From contig NZ_JQLI01000008.1 in assembly GCF_000744095.1 (NCBI RefSeq), positions 2,356,001 through 2,420,000 on the forward strand: a stretch of DNA of 64,000 nucleotides. The letters are read 5' to 3'. Made by a program: the position numbers and the translations under genes. Shown here piece after piece: positions 19,231 through 27,318 of the stretch. Source of the DNA: Cupriavidus necator A5-1 (GTDB lineage Bacteria > Pseudomonadota > Gammaproteobacteria > Burkholderiales > Burkholderiaceae). Position 1 is the first letter of the stretch. Every line of letters begins with the position of its first letter. Under the pieces are notes generated by a model. The model was given only the letters and a program-made list of their open reading frames with translations, was not told where the DNA came from and ran no database searches.

Positions 19231-19809
19231 ATGATTGAAGCTTCCGGATTGAAGGCGGGCATGGTCATTCTGCTCGACGGCGAACTCCACAGTGTGGCCA
19301 GCGCCGAGCACCATGCAGGCGGCGGACAACAGGCTGGCGCCGTGTTCGCCAGGCTCAAGCACTTGAAAACAGGTCACATCAAAGAGCTGCGCCTGCACCT
19401 GAGCGACAGGCTCGAGGATGTTGTGCTCGAGCACAAGGAGATGGAATACCTGTATACCGACGGCGTCGCGTTTTACTTCATGAATCCGGACACCTTCGAC
19501 CAGATCAGTCTTCCCATTGAAGCCGTCGGTGCCTACGAAAAGTTCCTTCAGCCGAATATGCGGATTCCGGTGCGGCTTTACGAGGGCGAGCCGGTCAATA
19601 TCGCATTTCCCACGCAGGTCGAGCTCGCAGTCGTTTCCACGCCTCCGGGGCTGCGCGAGCATGAAAGCTCCACCTTCAAGAGCGCCACGCTCGACAACGG
19701 CATGGAAGTCCTTGTTCCCCAGTTCATCAAGGAGGGGGACACCGTGAGGATCGATACCGCCACAGGAAAATACCTGGAGCGCGTCAGGCGGGAAACCAGA
19801 AGGCCCTGA
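19231..19809 (+). CDS. elongation factor P paralogue with altered tip loop
   Basis: A 192-residue, three-domain EF-P-like protein: KOW-like domain I (1-65), OB domain II (66-128) and OB domain III (129-192, with the typical VLVPQFIKEGDTVRIDTATG). EF-P binds the ribosome between P and E sites and rescues polyproline stalls; its tip loop carries a Lys or Arg that is beta-lysylated or rhamnosylated. Here the loop reads EHHAGGGQQAGAVF (about residues 26-39), with neither Lys nor Arg at the tip. It is therefore probably not the housekeeping EF-P but a divergent paralogue. The ATG at 19231 is where similarity begins. Confidence 0.85.
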   Translation: MIEASGLKAGMVILLDGELHSVASAEHHAGGGQQAGAVFARLKHLKTGHIKELRLHLSDRLEDVVLEHKEMEYLYTDGVAFYFMNPDTFDQISLPIEAVGAYEKFLQPNMRIPVRLYEGEPVNIAFPTQVELAVVSTPPGLREHESSTFKSATLDNGMEVLVPQFIKEGDTVRIDTATGKYLERVRRETRRP

Positions 19810-19860
19810 GTGGGGCCCACGTCGCACCCTGTCTCCAGGCCACCCGCGCAGGCGCGCAGG

Positions 19861-20850
19861 TCACAACGCCACCGCCTCCCGCAACGCGCGCTCCACCGCC
19901 CGCATGGCGATCGCGCGCTTGGTCGCGTCCGCGCTTTTCGGCGGGATCGCCAGCATGGCGGTCACCAGCGCATCATGGAACTCAGGCTTGTCATGGCGCT
20001 TGCCCTGGATGGCAGCCTCCACCGACGCCAGCCGCCACGGCCGGTGCGCCACGCCGCCCAGCGCGATGGCGGCACGCTTGATAGTCTTGCCTTGCAGCGT
20101 CACCGCCGCCGCCACGGACACCAGCGCTGACTGGTAGGCGGCGCGGTCGCGCACCTTCAGGTAGACGCTTTGGCGCGCCAGCGCGCCGCGCGGCACGATG
20201 ATCCGCACCAGCAATTCGTTCGCCTTCATGTTGTGGTCGCGCTGGGGCGTGGTGCCGGGCGTGCGCAGGAAATCCTGCGCCGCCAGCACGCGCTCGCCGC
20301 CGGGGCCGCGCACCACGATCTGTGCGTCCAGCGCGGCCAGCGCGACCGCCAGGTCGGACGGATGCGTGGCGATGCAGCGGCTGCTGCGGCCGAACAGCGC
20401 GAAGGCACGCGTGGCGCCGGCCAGCAGCGCGGCGCAGCCGGAGCCGGGGGTGCGCTTGTTGCAGGGGACGTCGATGGTGCCGTTGCGGAAGTAGGCGCAG
20501 CGGGTGCGCTGCAGCAGGTTGCCGCCCACGGTGCCGGCGTTGCGGATCTGCGGCGAGCCGATCTGTTCGAGTGCCTGGGCGATGGCCGGGCATTCGTGCA
20601 CGACATCGGCGTCGGCGGCTACGTCGCTGATGCGCGCCAGGGCGCCGATGACCAGCGCCGAGCCGGTCATCGACACCTGGCTCAGTTCGGTGATGCCGCT
20701 CAGGTCGACCAGCGTGCCGGGCGCGCAGATGCCTTCGCGCATCAGGTTGAGCAGTTCGACGCCGCCGGCGATGCACATCGTGTCGGCGCTGCCGATGGCA
20801 GTGAGGGCGTCGGCGACGCTGGTGGCGCGCACGAAGGCGAATTCGCGCAT
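19861..20850 (-). CDS. molybdenum hydroxylase FAD-binding subunit (PaoB/XDH medium-subunit type)
   Basis: A 329-residue FAD-binding domain 5 protein. It begins MREFAFVRATSVADALTAIG and has a flavin-binding CIAGGVELLNLMREG and GTVGGNLLQ. It also has a cysteine-rich insert (RTRCAYFR, PCNKRTPGSGC) as in E. coli PaoB, where it binds an extra [4Fe-4S] cluster. It passes electrons from the iron-sulfur subunit to FAD. Its ATG is one base past the TGA of the iron-sulfur subunit gene. It is last in the three-gene unit. Confidence 0.9.
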   Translation of the reverse strand: MREFAFVRATSVADALTAIGSADTMCIAGGVELLNLMREGICAPGTLVDLSGITELSQVSMTGSALVIGALARISDVAADADVVHECPAIAQALEQIGSPQIRNAGTVGGNLLQRTRCAYFRNGTIDVPCNKRTPGSGCAALLAGATRAFALFGRSSRCIATHPSDLAVALAALDAQIVVRGPGGERVLAAQDFLRTPGTTPQRDHNMKANELLVRIIVPRGALARQSVYLKVRDRAAYQSALVSVAAAVTLQGKTIKRAAIALGGVAHRPWRLASVEAAIQGKRHDKPEFHDALVTAMLAIPPKSADATKRAIAMRAVERALREAVAL

Positions 20851-20851
20851 G

Positions 20852-21337
20852 TCAGCCGCCCCCGCCCGGATGGTCGCGGGCGTAGTCGAGCACCGCTTCG
20901 ACAATGTTGGGATAGGCGCCGCAGCGGCACAGGTTGCCGCTCATCCAGGCGCGCACCTCGTCCGCCGAGCCGGCATGGCCCTCGGCCACGCAGGCCAGCG
21001 CGGACATCACCTGGCCGGCGGTGCAGTAGCCGCACTGCAGGGCGTCGTGGTCGAGAAAGGCGCGCTGCAGGGCGTGCAGCTTGTTGGCCGAGGGCGCCAG
21101 GCCCTCGATGGTGCGCACGGTGTGGCCGTGCGCCATTACGGCCAGCATCATGCAGCCAAGCACGCGCCGGCCGTCGACGTGGACCGTGCAGGTGCCGCAC
21201 TCGCCCCGGTTGCAGCCGACCTTGGTTCCGGTCAGACCGAGCGCGTCGCGCAGGGTATCGGCCAGCGTGGCGCGGGTGTCGACGGTCAGGTCGCGGGCGG
21301 TGCCGTTGACGGTCAGGTGGATGGCTGCGGTCGGCAT
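20852..21337 (-). CDS. molybdenum hydroxylase [2Fe-2S] subunit
   Basis: A 161-residue subunit with two [2Fe-2S] centres. The plant-ferredoxin-type set is C42, C47, C50 and C62 (GCNRGECGTC), and the second set is C102, C105, C137 and C139 (CGYC, CRC). Unlike E. coli PaoA there is no Tat signal, so this complex should be cytoplasmic. It sits between the molybdenum subunit gene (11 bases upstream) and the FAD subunit gene. Confidence 0.93.
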   Translation of the reverse strand: MPTAAIHLTVNGTARDLTVDTRATLADTLRDALGLTGTKVGCNRGECGTCTVHVDGRRVLGCMMLAVMAHGHTVRTIEGLAPSANKLHALQRAFLDHDALQCGYCTAGQVMSALACVAEGHAGSADEVRAWMSGNLCRCGAYPNIVEAVLDYARDHPGGGG

Positions 21338-21348
21338 GCTCGGCTTCG

Positions 21349-23547
21349 TCAGTGCAGCAGGGTGTCGAGCTGGATCGGCAGCCGGCGCACGCGCACGCCG
21401 GTGGCGTGGTACACGGCGTTGGCGATGGCCGCGGCAATGCCGACGATGCCCAGCTCGCCCACGCCTTTGCTGCCGAGCGGGTTGGCCTTGTCGTCAACCT
21501 CTTTCACCAGGATCACGTCGATGGCCGGCACGTCGGCACAGGTCGGCACCAGGTACGACAGCAGGCTGGCGTTGACGAAGCCGCCCGCCACCGGATCGGA
21601 GACCGACTCTTCAAGCAGCGCCATGCCGATGCCGCCGACGATGCCGCCGGCGAGCTGGCTGCGCACCAGCAACGGGTTCACGACCTGCCCGACGCCGAAG
21701 GCGCTGACCACGCGGCTGACGCGCGGGACGGGCACGTCCGTGTCGACCACCACCTCAACAAAATGCGCGCCGAAGGACAGCATCGGCCCCGGCGCCGTGG
21801 CGGGCGGGGCGGCGTTGGCACTGGCGTCGAGCGCAGCGCCGCCGGCGGCAACGATGGCGTTAAAGCCGACACCCTGTGCAGGCGATGCCGTGAGGAAGAC
21901 GCGACCGCCGCCGGCGGCCATTGTGTCGACCGGCTTGCCCGTGAGCACAGTGCCCGGCTGCGCGGCGGCAGCGGCGAGCAGCTTGCCACGCAGGTCGCGG
22001 CTGGCCGCCAGTACCGCGGAGCCGACGCTGGCGAGCGTGCGCGAGCCGCCCGACACGGTGGTGCGGGGCAGGGCGGTGTCGCCGATCTCGACCTTGACGT
22101 GGTCCAGGTCGGTGCCCACGGCGTCCGTGGCGATCTGGGCCAGTGCGGTGCAGATGCCGCCGCCCATCTCGTGCGTGCCGCTCCTGACGGTAAGCATGCC
22201 GGTAGCGTCCATCGATACGCTGGCGGACGCGGGCGAGCGGTTGACGGGATACGCCGCGCTGGCCATGCCCCAGCCGATGCGCTGGCCCTGCGCGTTGCGC
22301 ATCGAACCGGGCACGGGCTGGCGCGCGGCCCAGCCGAATTTCTGGCCGGCCCGCTCGTAGCACTTGCGCAGGCTGTTCGAGGTCCATGCCACGCCCGAGA
22401 CCGGGTCGGTGGTGGCGAAGTTCTTGAGCCGCAGCGCGACCGGGTCCATGCCGAGCGCCACGGCCAGCTCGTCCATCGCGCTTTCCAGCGCGAAGAAGCC
22501 GGTGGCTTCGCCGGGCGCGCGCATGGTGGTGGGCGTGGGCAGGTCGAGCCGTACCAGCGAGCGGCTGACTTGCCCCGACGGGCAGGCATAGATCATGCGC
22601 GTGCGCGACGTGGCCGGCTCGAAGAAATTGTCGTTCATCGAGGTGGTGGACTTGGCGCTGTGCGTCAGCGCCTTGAGCGTGCCGTCGCTGCTGGCGCGCA
22701 GCGTCAGCTGCTGCTCGGTGTGCGGACGGTGCCCGACCATCGAGAACATCTGCGCGCGCGTGAGCGCCAGCACCACCGGCCTGCCGACCCGCTGCGCGGC
22801 CACGGCCGCCAGCAGCACGTGCGGCCAGGTCAGCCGCTTGGCGCCGAACGAGCCGCCGACGAACTTCGACACCACGCGCACCTTCGCCACGGGCAGGCCA
22901 AAGCAGGCGGCCACCATCGCCTGCTCGCCGCGCATCCATTGCGAGCCGTCGTGCAGCGTGAGCGTGCCGCCCTGCCATGCGGCAACGACGGCGGTGCGCT
23001 CCATCGGATTGTGGTGCTCGAAGGGCGTGAGGTAGGTCTGGTCGACCAGCACATCCGCTGCAGCGGGCGCGGCCGCAGCGGGCGTTGCCGCGGCCCACCG
23101 GAAGTTATGCATCGGCGAGGCGGCGGGGCGCGCGACCAGCTGCGCGGCGGGGATGACCGTGGCCGGCTTGGGCGCGTAGCGCACGGCGAGACTGTCAGCG
23201 GCAAACTCCGCGGCCTCGCGGCTGGTGGCGACGACCACGGCGATGGCCTGGCCGAGATGGGCGACCTTGTCGTCCTGCAGCGGCAAGCGGCGCTGACCGG
23301 CTGCGGCGGGGAAGGGGTCAGGAACCTGGAAGCGGGGGCAGTTGGCGGCGGTGATGACTTCGAGCACCCCAGGCACGGCGCGGGCCGCGCTGTCGTCGAT
23401 GGACAAGACACGCCCCTTCGCGATCGCGCTGGCGCGGATGACGGCATGCGCCGCATCGGCGGGGGCGGCATCAGCGGCATACGTCGCCCGCCCGGTCACC
23501 TTGGCGTGGCCGTCGATGCGCGGTACGGATTTCCCGACTGACGGCAT
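21349..23547 (-). CDS. molybdenum hydroxylase large (Mo-cofactor) subunit, PaoC/YagR type
   Basis: A 732-residue subunit of the xanthine dehydrogenase/aldehyde oxidase family, with the molybdopterin region and the catalytic glutamate in SKGVGELGIVGIA near the C-terminus. With the two following genes it forms a three-part enzyme that oxidises aldehydes or N-heterocycles using water. The length and the CNK-type FAD partner point to the PaoABC group. GGAGGAGG precedes the ATG at 23547, better than the in-frame start 18 bases upstream. Gene order is Mo, Fe-S, FAD, whereas E. coli pao is Fe-S, FAD, Mo. No XdhC/PaoD maturation gene is adjacent. Confidence 0.92.
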   Translation of the reverse strand: MPSVGKSVPRIDGHAKVTGRATYAADAAPADAAHAVIRASAIAKGRVLSIDDSAARAVPGVLEVITAANCPRFQVPDPFPAAAGQRRLPLQDDKVAHLGQAIAVVVATSREAAEFAADSLAVRYAPKPATVIPAAQLVARPAASPMHNFRWAAATPAAAAPAAADVLVDQTYLTPFEHHNPMERTAVVAAWQGGTLTLHDGSQWMRGEQAMVAACFGLPVAKVRVVSKFVGGSFGAKRLTWPHVLLAAVAAQRVGRPVVLALTRAQMFSMVGHRPHTEQQLTLRASSDGTLKALTHSAKSTTSMNDNFFEPATSRTRMIYACPSGQVSRSLVRLDLPTPTTMRAPGEATGFFALESAMDELAVALGMDPVALRLKNFATTDPVSGVAWTSNSLRKCYERAGQKFGWAARQPVPGSMRNAQGQRIGWGMASAAYPVNRSPASASVSMDATGMLTVRSGTHEMGGGICTALAQIATDAVGTDLDHVKVEIGDTALPRTTVSGGSRTLASVGSAVLAASRDLRGKLLAAAAAQPGTVLTGKPVDTMAAGGGRVFLTASPAQGVGFNAIVAAGGAALDASANAAPPATAPGPMLSFGAHFVEVVVDTDVPVPRVSRVVSAFGVGQVVNPLLVRSQLAGGIVGGIGMALLEESVSDPVAGGFVNASLLSYLVPTCADVPAIDVILVKEVDDKANPLGSKGVGELGIVGIAAAIANAVYHATGVRVRRLPIQLDTLLH

Positions 23548-23643
23548 GGTCGGCCCTCCTCCCACATCGCAAGAACTCTAGTACATGAATCCCGGCCCTT
23601 CAATGACATGTGGTTGATGTCTGACCTGCAGCGAACTAGGCTA

Positions 23644-23741
23644 GTGTCCTGGCCCGTAAATAGCTTGATGAATGAAATCGTCCAGTTGCTCTGCGGGCAA
23701 CTGGACGATTTCATATCGAGTTTATTTACGGGACAGGACAC
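23644..23741. repeat. 98-bp two-arm hairpin element with IS-like ends
   Basis: Outer arms of 19 bp (23644-23662 beginning GTGTCCTG, and complement at 23723-23741) match with one mismatch. Inner arms of 18 bp (23672-23689 and 23697-23714, with ATGAAATCGTCC) match perfectly around a 7-base loop. The whole 98 bp can fold into one long stem with a bulge. Outer ends look like terminal inverted repeats of an insertion sequence, so this may be a miniature transposable element. It lies between the divergent molybdenum hydroxylase operon and the nucleosidase-like gene. Confidence 0.75.
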
Positions 23742-23781
23742 CAGGTACGCAAAGAAGCGCGCGGCGCGCAAAGGGGAGACC

Positions 23782-24969
23782 ATGAGCGAGGCACTCGATT
23801 TCCGCAAGTCGCTGGCGCGCCAGCTGCTGTCGTCCGGCATGACCGAAGCCGATTTCGACAACCATCCCACCGTGGCGACCACGCTTGCCGCCGCGCCCGG
23901 GCTGGCGGCGCACCCCACCATTGCGTTCCCGGCCACGCTGCGGCCCATACCGGTGCCGATCGATCCCATGCCCGCGCTGGACGCTGCGCTGCCGCGTGCC
24001 GACGTGGTGGTCATCACCTGGACCGTGGACGAGACCATGGCATTGTGCGATGTCATGACGCCGGGTTTTTCGCGCGACCACTGGTATCGCTATGCCCGCA
24101 ACTTCGACCAGTACCTGCCGAAGATCCGCGCCGGCGCCCCGGCGCGCGGCGTGATGCGGCTGGCCAGCTACTTCCCGGTGCAGATCGGTGCGAAGAAGGT
24201 GCTGTGCATGAAGTCGGAGCTGCACCTGAACCAGGATGGCATCACCAGGCCGCCGGCGGGCAGCGCACACCAGGCATCGCTGCCGGTGAGGGACCTGTTC
24301 CACCAGATCCTGGACGAGACGCGGGCCAAGCTGATCATCACCACCGGCACGGCGGGCGCGGTCTTTGCCGGGCACGACCTTGGCGACGTGGTGGTCACGC
24401 GCGGCGCCAAGTTCCGCTGCAAGCAGGAGTTCCGCGACAGCCCGTTCAACGACAAGATCTATAAGTCGAAATGGACCGTCAAGACCAAGCACTTCGCCAA
24501 GGCGGTGGCGCTGATGGGCGCGTTCAAGCCTGAGCTGGCCGAGCCCGAGTTCCTGCCGCCTACGGTCAACTACGCGCCGCTGGACAACATCCCCAAGCCG
24601 ATCCGCGAGAACAATCCCGATATCAAGCTGGACGGGCGCGACATGCCCGCGTTCCACCCGATCCTGACCACCGACTTCTTTGAGTTCGGCACCTCGCTCA
24701 ACCATCTTGAAGAGATCGGCTGCGCCGTGGAAATGGGCGACGCGGTGCTGGGGCTGGTGGTGGAAGAGCGCGCCGCCGCGGGCAAGTCCACGCCGCGCTG
24801 GCTGGTGGTGCGCAATTGTTCCGACCCGCAGATCAACGGCAGGCTGCGCAGCAAGCCTGCCAGGCAGAGCCTGCAGGCGATGTGGGCGGTCTACTACTAC
24901 CTGGGTTTCGGCTACTGGACCAGCATGAACAGCGCACTGGCCTGCTGGGCGATCATCGCGTCGAACTGA
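23782..24969 (+). CDS. nucleoside phosphorylase/nucleosidase-superfamily protein
   Basis: A 395-residue cytosolic protein. The core resembles the PNP/UDP-phosphorylase fold: ADVVVITWTVDETMAL near the start of the core, then IITTGTAGAVFAGHDLGDVVVT (GTAG plus GDVVV, the purine-site signature), and CAVEMGDAVLGLV in place of the usual V-x-M-E-x-A ribose-binding stretch. The first 65 residues precede the core. It could hydrolyse or phosphorolyse a nucleoside or nucleotide; no phosphate-site motif is clear. GGGGAGA precedes the ATG at 23782, and the hairpin element ends 40 bases upstream. It converges, 15 bases apart, with a subtilase gene. Confidence 0.7.
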   Translation: MSEALDFRKSLARQLLSSGMTEADFDNHPTVATTLAAAPGLAAHPTIAFPATLRPIPVPIDPMPALDAALPRADVVVITWTVDETMALCDVMTPGFSRDHWYRYARNFDQYLPKIRAGAPARGVMRLASYFPVQIGAKKVLCMKSELHLNQDGITRPPAGSAHQASLPVRDLFHQILDETRAKLIITTGTAGAVFAGHDLGDVVVTRGAKFRCKQEFRDSPFNDKIYKSKWTVKTKHFAKAVALMGAFKPELAEPEFLPPTVNYAPLDNIPKPIRENNPDIKLDGRDMPAFHPILTTDFFEFGTSLNHLEEIGCAVEMGDAVLGLVVEERAAAGKSTPRWLVVRNCSDPQINGRLRSKPARQSLQAMWAVYYYLGFGYWTSMNSALACWAIIASN

Positions 24970-24984
24970 CTTGCCGTGCCGGCC

Positions 24985-27015
24985 TCAGCCGCCGACACGG
25001 ATCACCAGCGCGTAGCTCTGCGGATCCAGCGCCACCGAGTGCGCCACCACGGCAACGGTGGCGGTGCCCGCCGGGATCTGGTTCCAGTCTACCTGCTCGA
25101 CGTTGTTGACGCGATCGAACCCGGCCGCGCCGCGCGTCATGTTGCCGTGCCATTCACGCGTGCCGGCCTTGACGATCAGGTCCAGGTCGCTCTGCAGCCC
25201 TTCGCCTGGAGGGTCGGTCCACACCAGCGTCACCTTCAACCGGCGCGCATCGGTCGGGATCGCGACAAGGTACTCCTCACGCTCGCCGGTATCGAGCCGG
25301 GCGTCTTCATCGAAGAACTGCAGCGTTTCGTTCTCGGCGTAGGGACCGACCACGGCCTGCAGGTCCACGCGGCCGAAGCCCTGGGCGTTGTTGGGCACCA
25401 CGCCGGCCTCGGACGGCGTGTACTGGCCCGCCAGCTGGCGTGCGCCGTTGATCAGCAGCGCCTTGAGCAGGGCGGCGCTGGGCTTGCGCAGCTGGTGCTG
25501 CACGCGCAGGAACTGCCGCGTGACGGCGACGCAGCCGGCCACCAGCGGTGTGGCCATGCTGGTGCCGCCGTCGAACATGTAGAGCGGATCGCCCGACAGG
25601 CCCCAGCCTTCGGAGCGCGTCGCGCGCGAGCGCGCGGACAGGATGTAGGTGCCAGGTGCCACCACGTCCGGCTTCAGGCGCAGGTCGAGCGTGGGGCCGC
25701 GGCTGCTGAAGGCCACCATCCCGTCGGGATTGCTGGCGAGCCGGTCTGAGCGGATCGGGCTGGCGCGAAAATCCGCCGGCCAGCCCCTGCCGTACGTCAT
25801 CCTCATGGTCGGGCGCAGGCTTTCGCTGGCGCCGATGGTCAGGCAGTTCTTGGCGGTGCCCGGCGGCGGCAGCGAGGCGGGATCGACCTGCCCGTTGGCG
25901 TCGCGGTCCTTGCCGGCATTGCCAGCAGCAAAGCAGATCAGCAGGTCGCGGTGGCGGTAGACGAATTCATCCACCTCCTGCGCCTGCTGGTCATAGGCGC
26001 CGAAGTTGCCCAGGCTGCACCATGAGTTGGAGTGCACGCGCGCCTTGTGGGTCTTGTAGGGCGGCTCGAACAGGTCGTTCAGGTTGTCGGGCAAACCGCC
26101 AAGGCCGGCGTTGCGATCCAGCACCGATTGCAGCACCAGCCTGGCGCCGGGCGCGGCGCCGCAGACTGCGCCATCGGTGGCGGACACGCCGTCGCCCAGT
26201 ACCGAGCCGGCGACATGCGTGCCGTGGCCGTCCGGGTCGTCCTTGCGGCCCGGACGGCCCAGCGCGTAGAGCGCCTTGACCCGGCCCTTGAAGGCGGGAT
26301 GGACGTCGGTGGTCGAGCCTTTGTCGAAGCCGGTATCGGCCACCGCGACGACTTCACCGTCGCCGCGCAGGGCGTTGCGGTCGGCCGCCGCCGGGGCGCG
26401 CAGGATGGTGCGGGCAACGTTGTTGGCCAGGCGGCGGGAGAAGACCTCCTCGATATGGCGCACGGCATCGAGCGCGACCACGTCGGCCAGGCGGCGGCGC
26501 TTCAGGGTCAGGCGCAGCTTCAGCCCGCTGGCAATCACGTCCGCAGGCTCCACGTGCGCCGCTGCGGCGACGTCCTTGACCGCCTGCGCCGGCCTGGCGT
26601 TCCGGTGCAGCACCACGTCCACGGTCACGTGGGAGCTGTCCAGCGCTGGCGGCTGCACCAGCGCGGCCGCGGCGACGGCCACGCCGCCGGGCTGGGGCGC
26701 CAGGCGCCGCAACGACGGCGACAGCTTGACCACCTGCGGATACTGATCGGCCCATTCCACGAATGGCAGCGCCCGCACCTTGGCCAGGCTTGTCTTGGGG
26801 TAGTAGCACACCAGCCCGCCGCCGGGCACGGCCTCCAGGATGCTGGCGCCCACGCGTGCGAGCTGCTGCTTCTGCTTGGCATCGAGCGGGGCGGCCGGCA
26901 CCACGATGATGTAGTTCGTGGCGCCGGCGTCTGCGTTATCCAGCGAGACGGCGGCCAGCGCGGCCCGCGGCGCGGACGTGTCGATGGCGATGCCGTTGAT
27001 CGTGATCGAAGCCAT
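24985..27015 (-). CDS. subtilisin-like serine protease (S8), apparently without signal peptide
   Basis: A 676-residue S8 peptidase. The triad is D227 (VAVADTGFD), H264 (DGHGTHVAG) and S486 (GGTSMATP), with oxyanion N366 (FAAGNAG). Residues 1-205 form a pro-like or regulatory region, and the last 130 residues a beta-rich C-domain (TLVWTDPPG) as in KP-43-type subtilases. The N-terminus MASITINGIAIDTSAPRAAL has no hydrophobic signal, so a cytoplasmic role or non-classical export is likely. GGAGGACTCCGCC precedes the ATG. It ends 15 bases from the convergent nucleosidase-like gene. Confidence 0.9.
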   Translation of the reverse strand: MASITINGIAIDTSAPRAALAAVSLDNADAGATNYIIVVPAAPLDAKQKQQLARVGASILEAVPGGGLVCYYPKTSLAKVRALPFVEWADQYPQVVKLSPSLRRLAPQPGGVAVAAAALVQPPALDSSHVTVDVVLHRNARPAQAVKDVAAAAHVEPADVIASGLKLRLTLKRRRLADVVALDAVRHIEEVFSRRLANNVARTILRAPAAADRNALRGDGEVVAVADTGFDKGSTTDVHPAFKGRVKALYALGRPGRKDDPDGHGTHVAGSVLGDGVSATDGAVCGAAPGARLVLQSVLDRNAGLGGLPDNLNDLFEPPYKTHKARVHSNSWCSLGNFGAYDQQAQEVDEFVYRHRDLLICFAAGNAGKDRDANGQVDPASLPPPGTAKNCLTIGASESLRPTMRMTYGRGWPADFRASPIRSDRLASNPDGMVAFSSRGPTLDLRLKPDVVAPGTYILSARSRATRSEGWGLSGDPLYMFDGGTSMATPLVAGCVAVTRQFLRVQHQLRKPSAALLKALLINGARQLAGQYTPSEAGVVPNNAQGFGRVDLQAVVGPYAENETLQFFDEDARLDTGEREEYLVAIPTDARRLKVTLVWTDPPGEGLQSDLDLIVKAGTREWHGNMTRGAAGFDRVNNVEQVDWNQIPAGTATVAVVAHSVALDPQSYALVIRVGG

Positions 27016-27318
27016 GGCGGAGTCCTCCGGAGGCAGCGCCTTGCCGCCGCTTTTTATCGGTTCTCAGCCTGTTCTAGACGGAAAGCCGGGCCGCCGTGAT
27101 GAAAATTTTCTCGGTCCGGTTGAAATGACAGTGCGTTGTGGCGCCGGCGGCGCAAAGGCGGGGAGAGGGAAGGACGCGATTGCCACAGGTAGCGAACGTT
27201 GCCCGTACGAAACAAATGTAATCGTTTGTTAATGCCGCTCGCCGGTGCTCTGCTTTGACAACAGAAGCGTCCTTGCGCTTTGGTACGATCGCGCTCTTTC
27301 CGCCAGCGCCCCGCCACT

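Noticed and set aside
21352-23541. A 729-codon plus-strand frame opposite the molybdenum subunit gene
   Set aside because: Shadow frame, Arg/Gly/His-rich throughout.
27253-27290. TTGACA box as a -35 element for the PBP gene
   Set aside because: No -10-like hexamer stands at 16-18 bases; the nearest TACGAT is 23 bases away.
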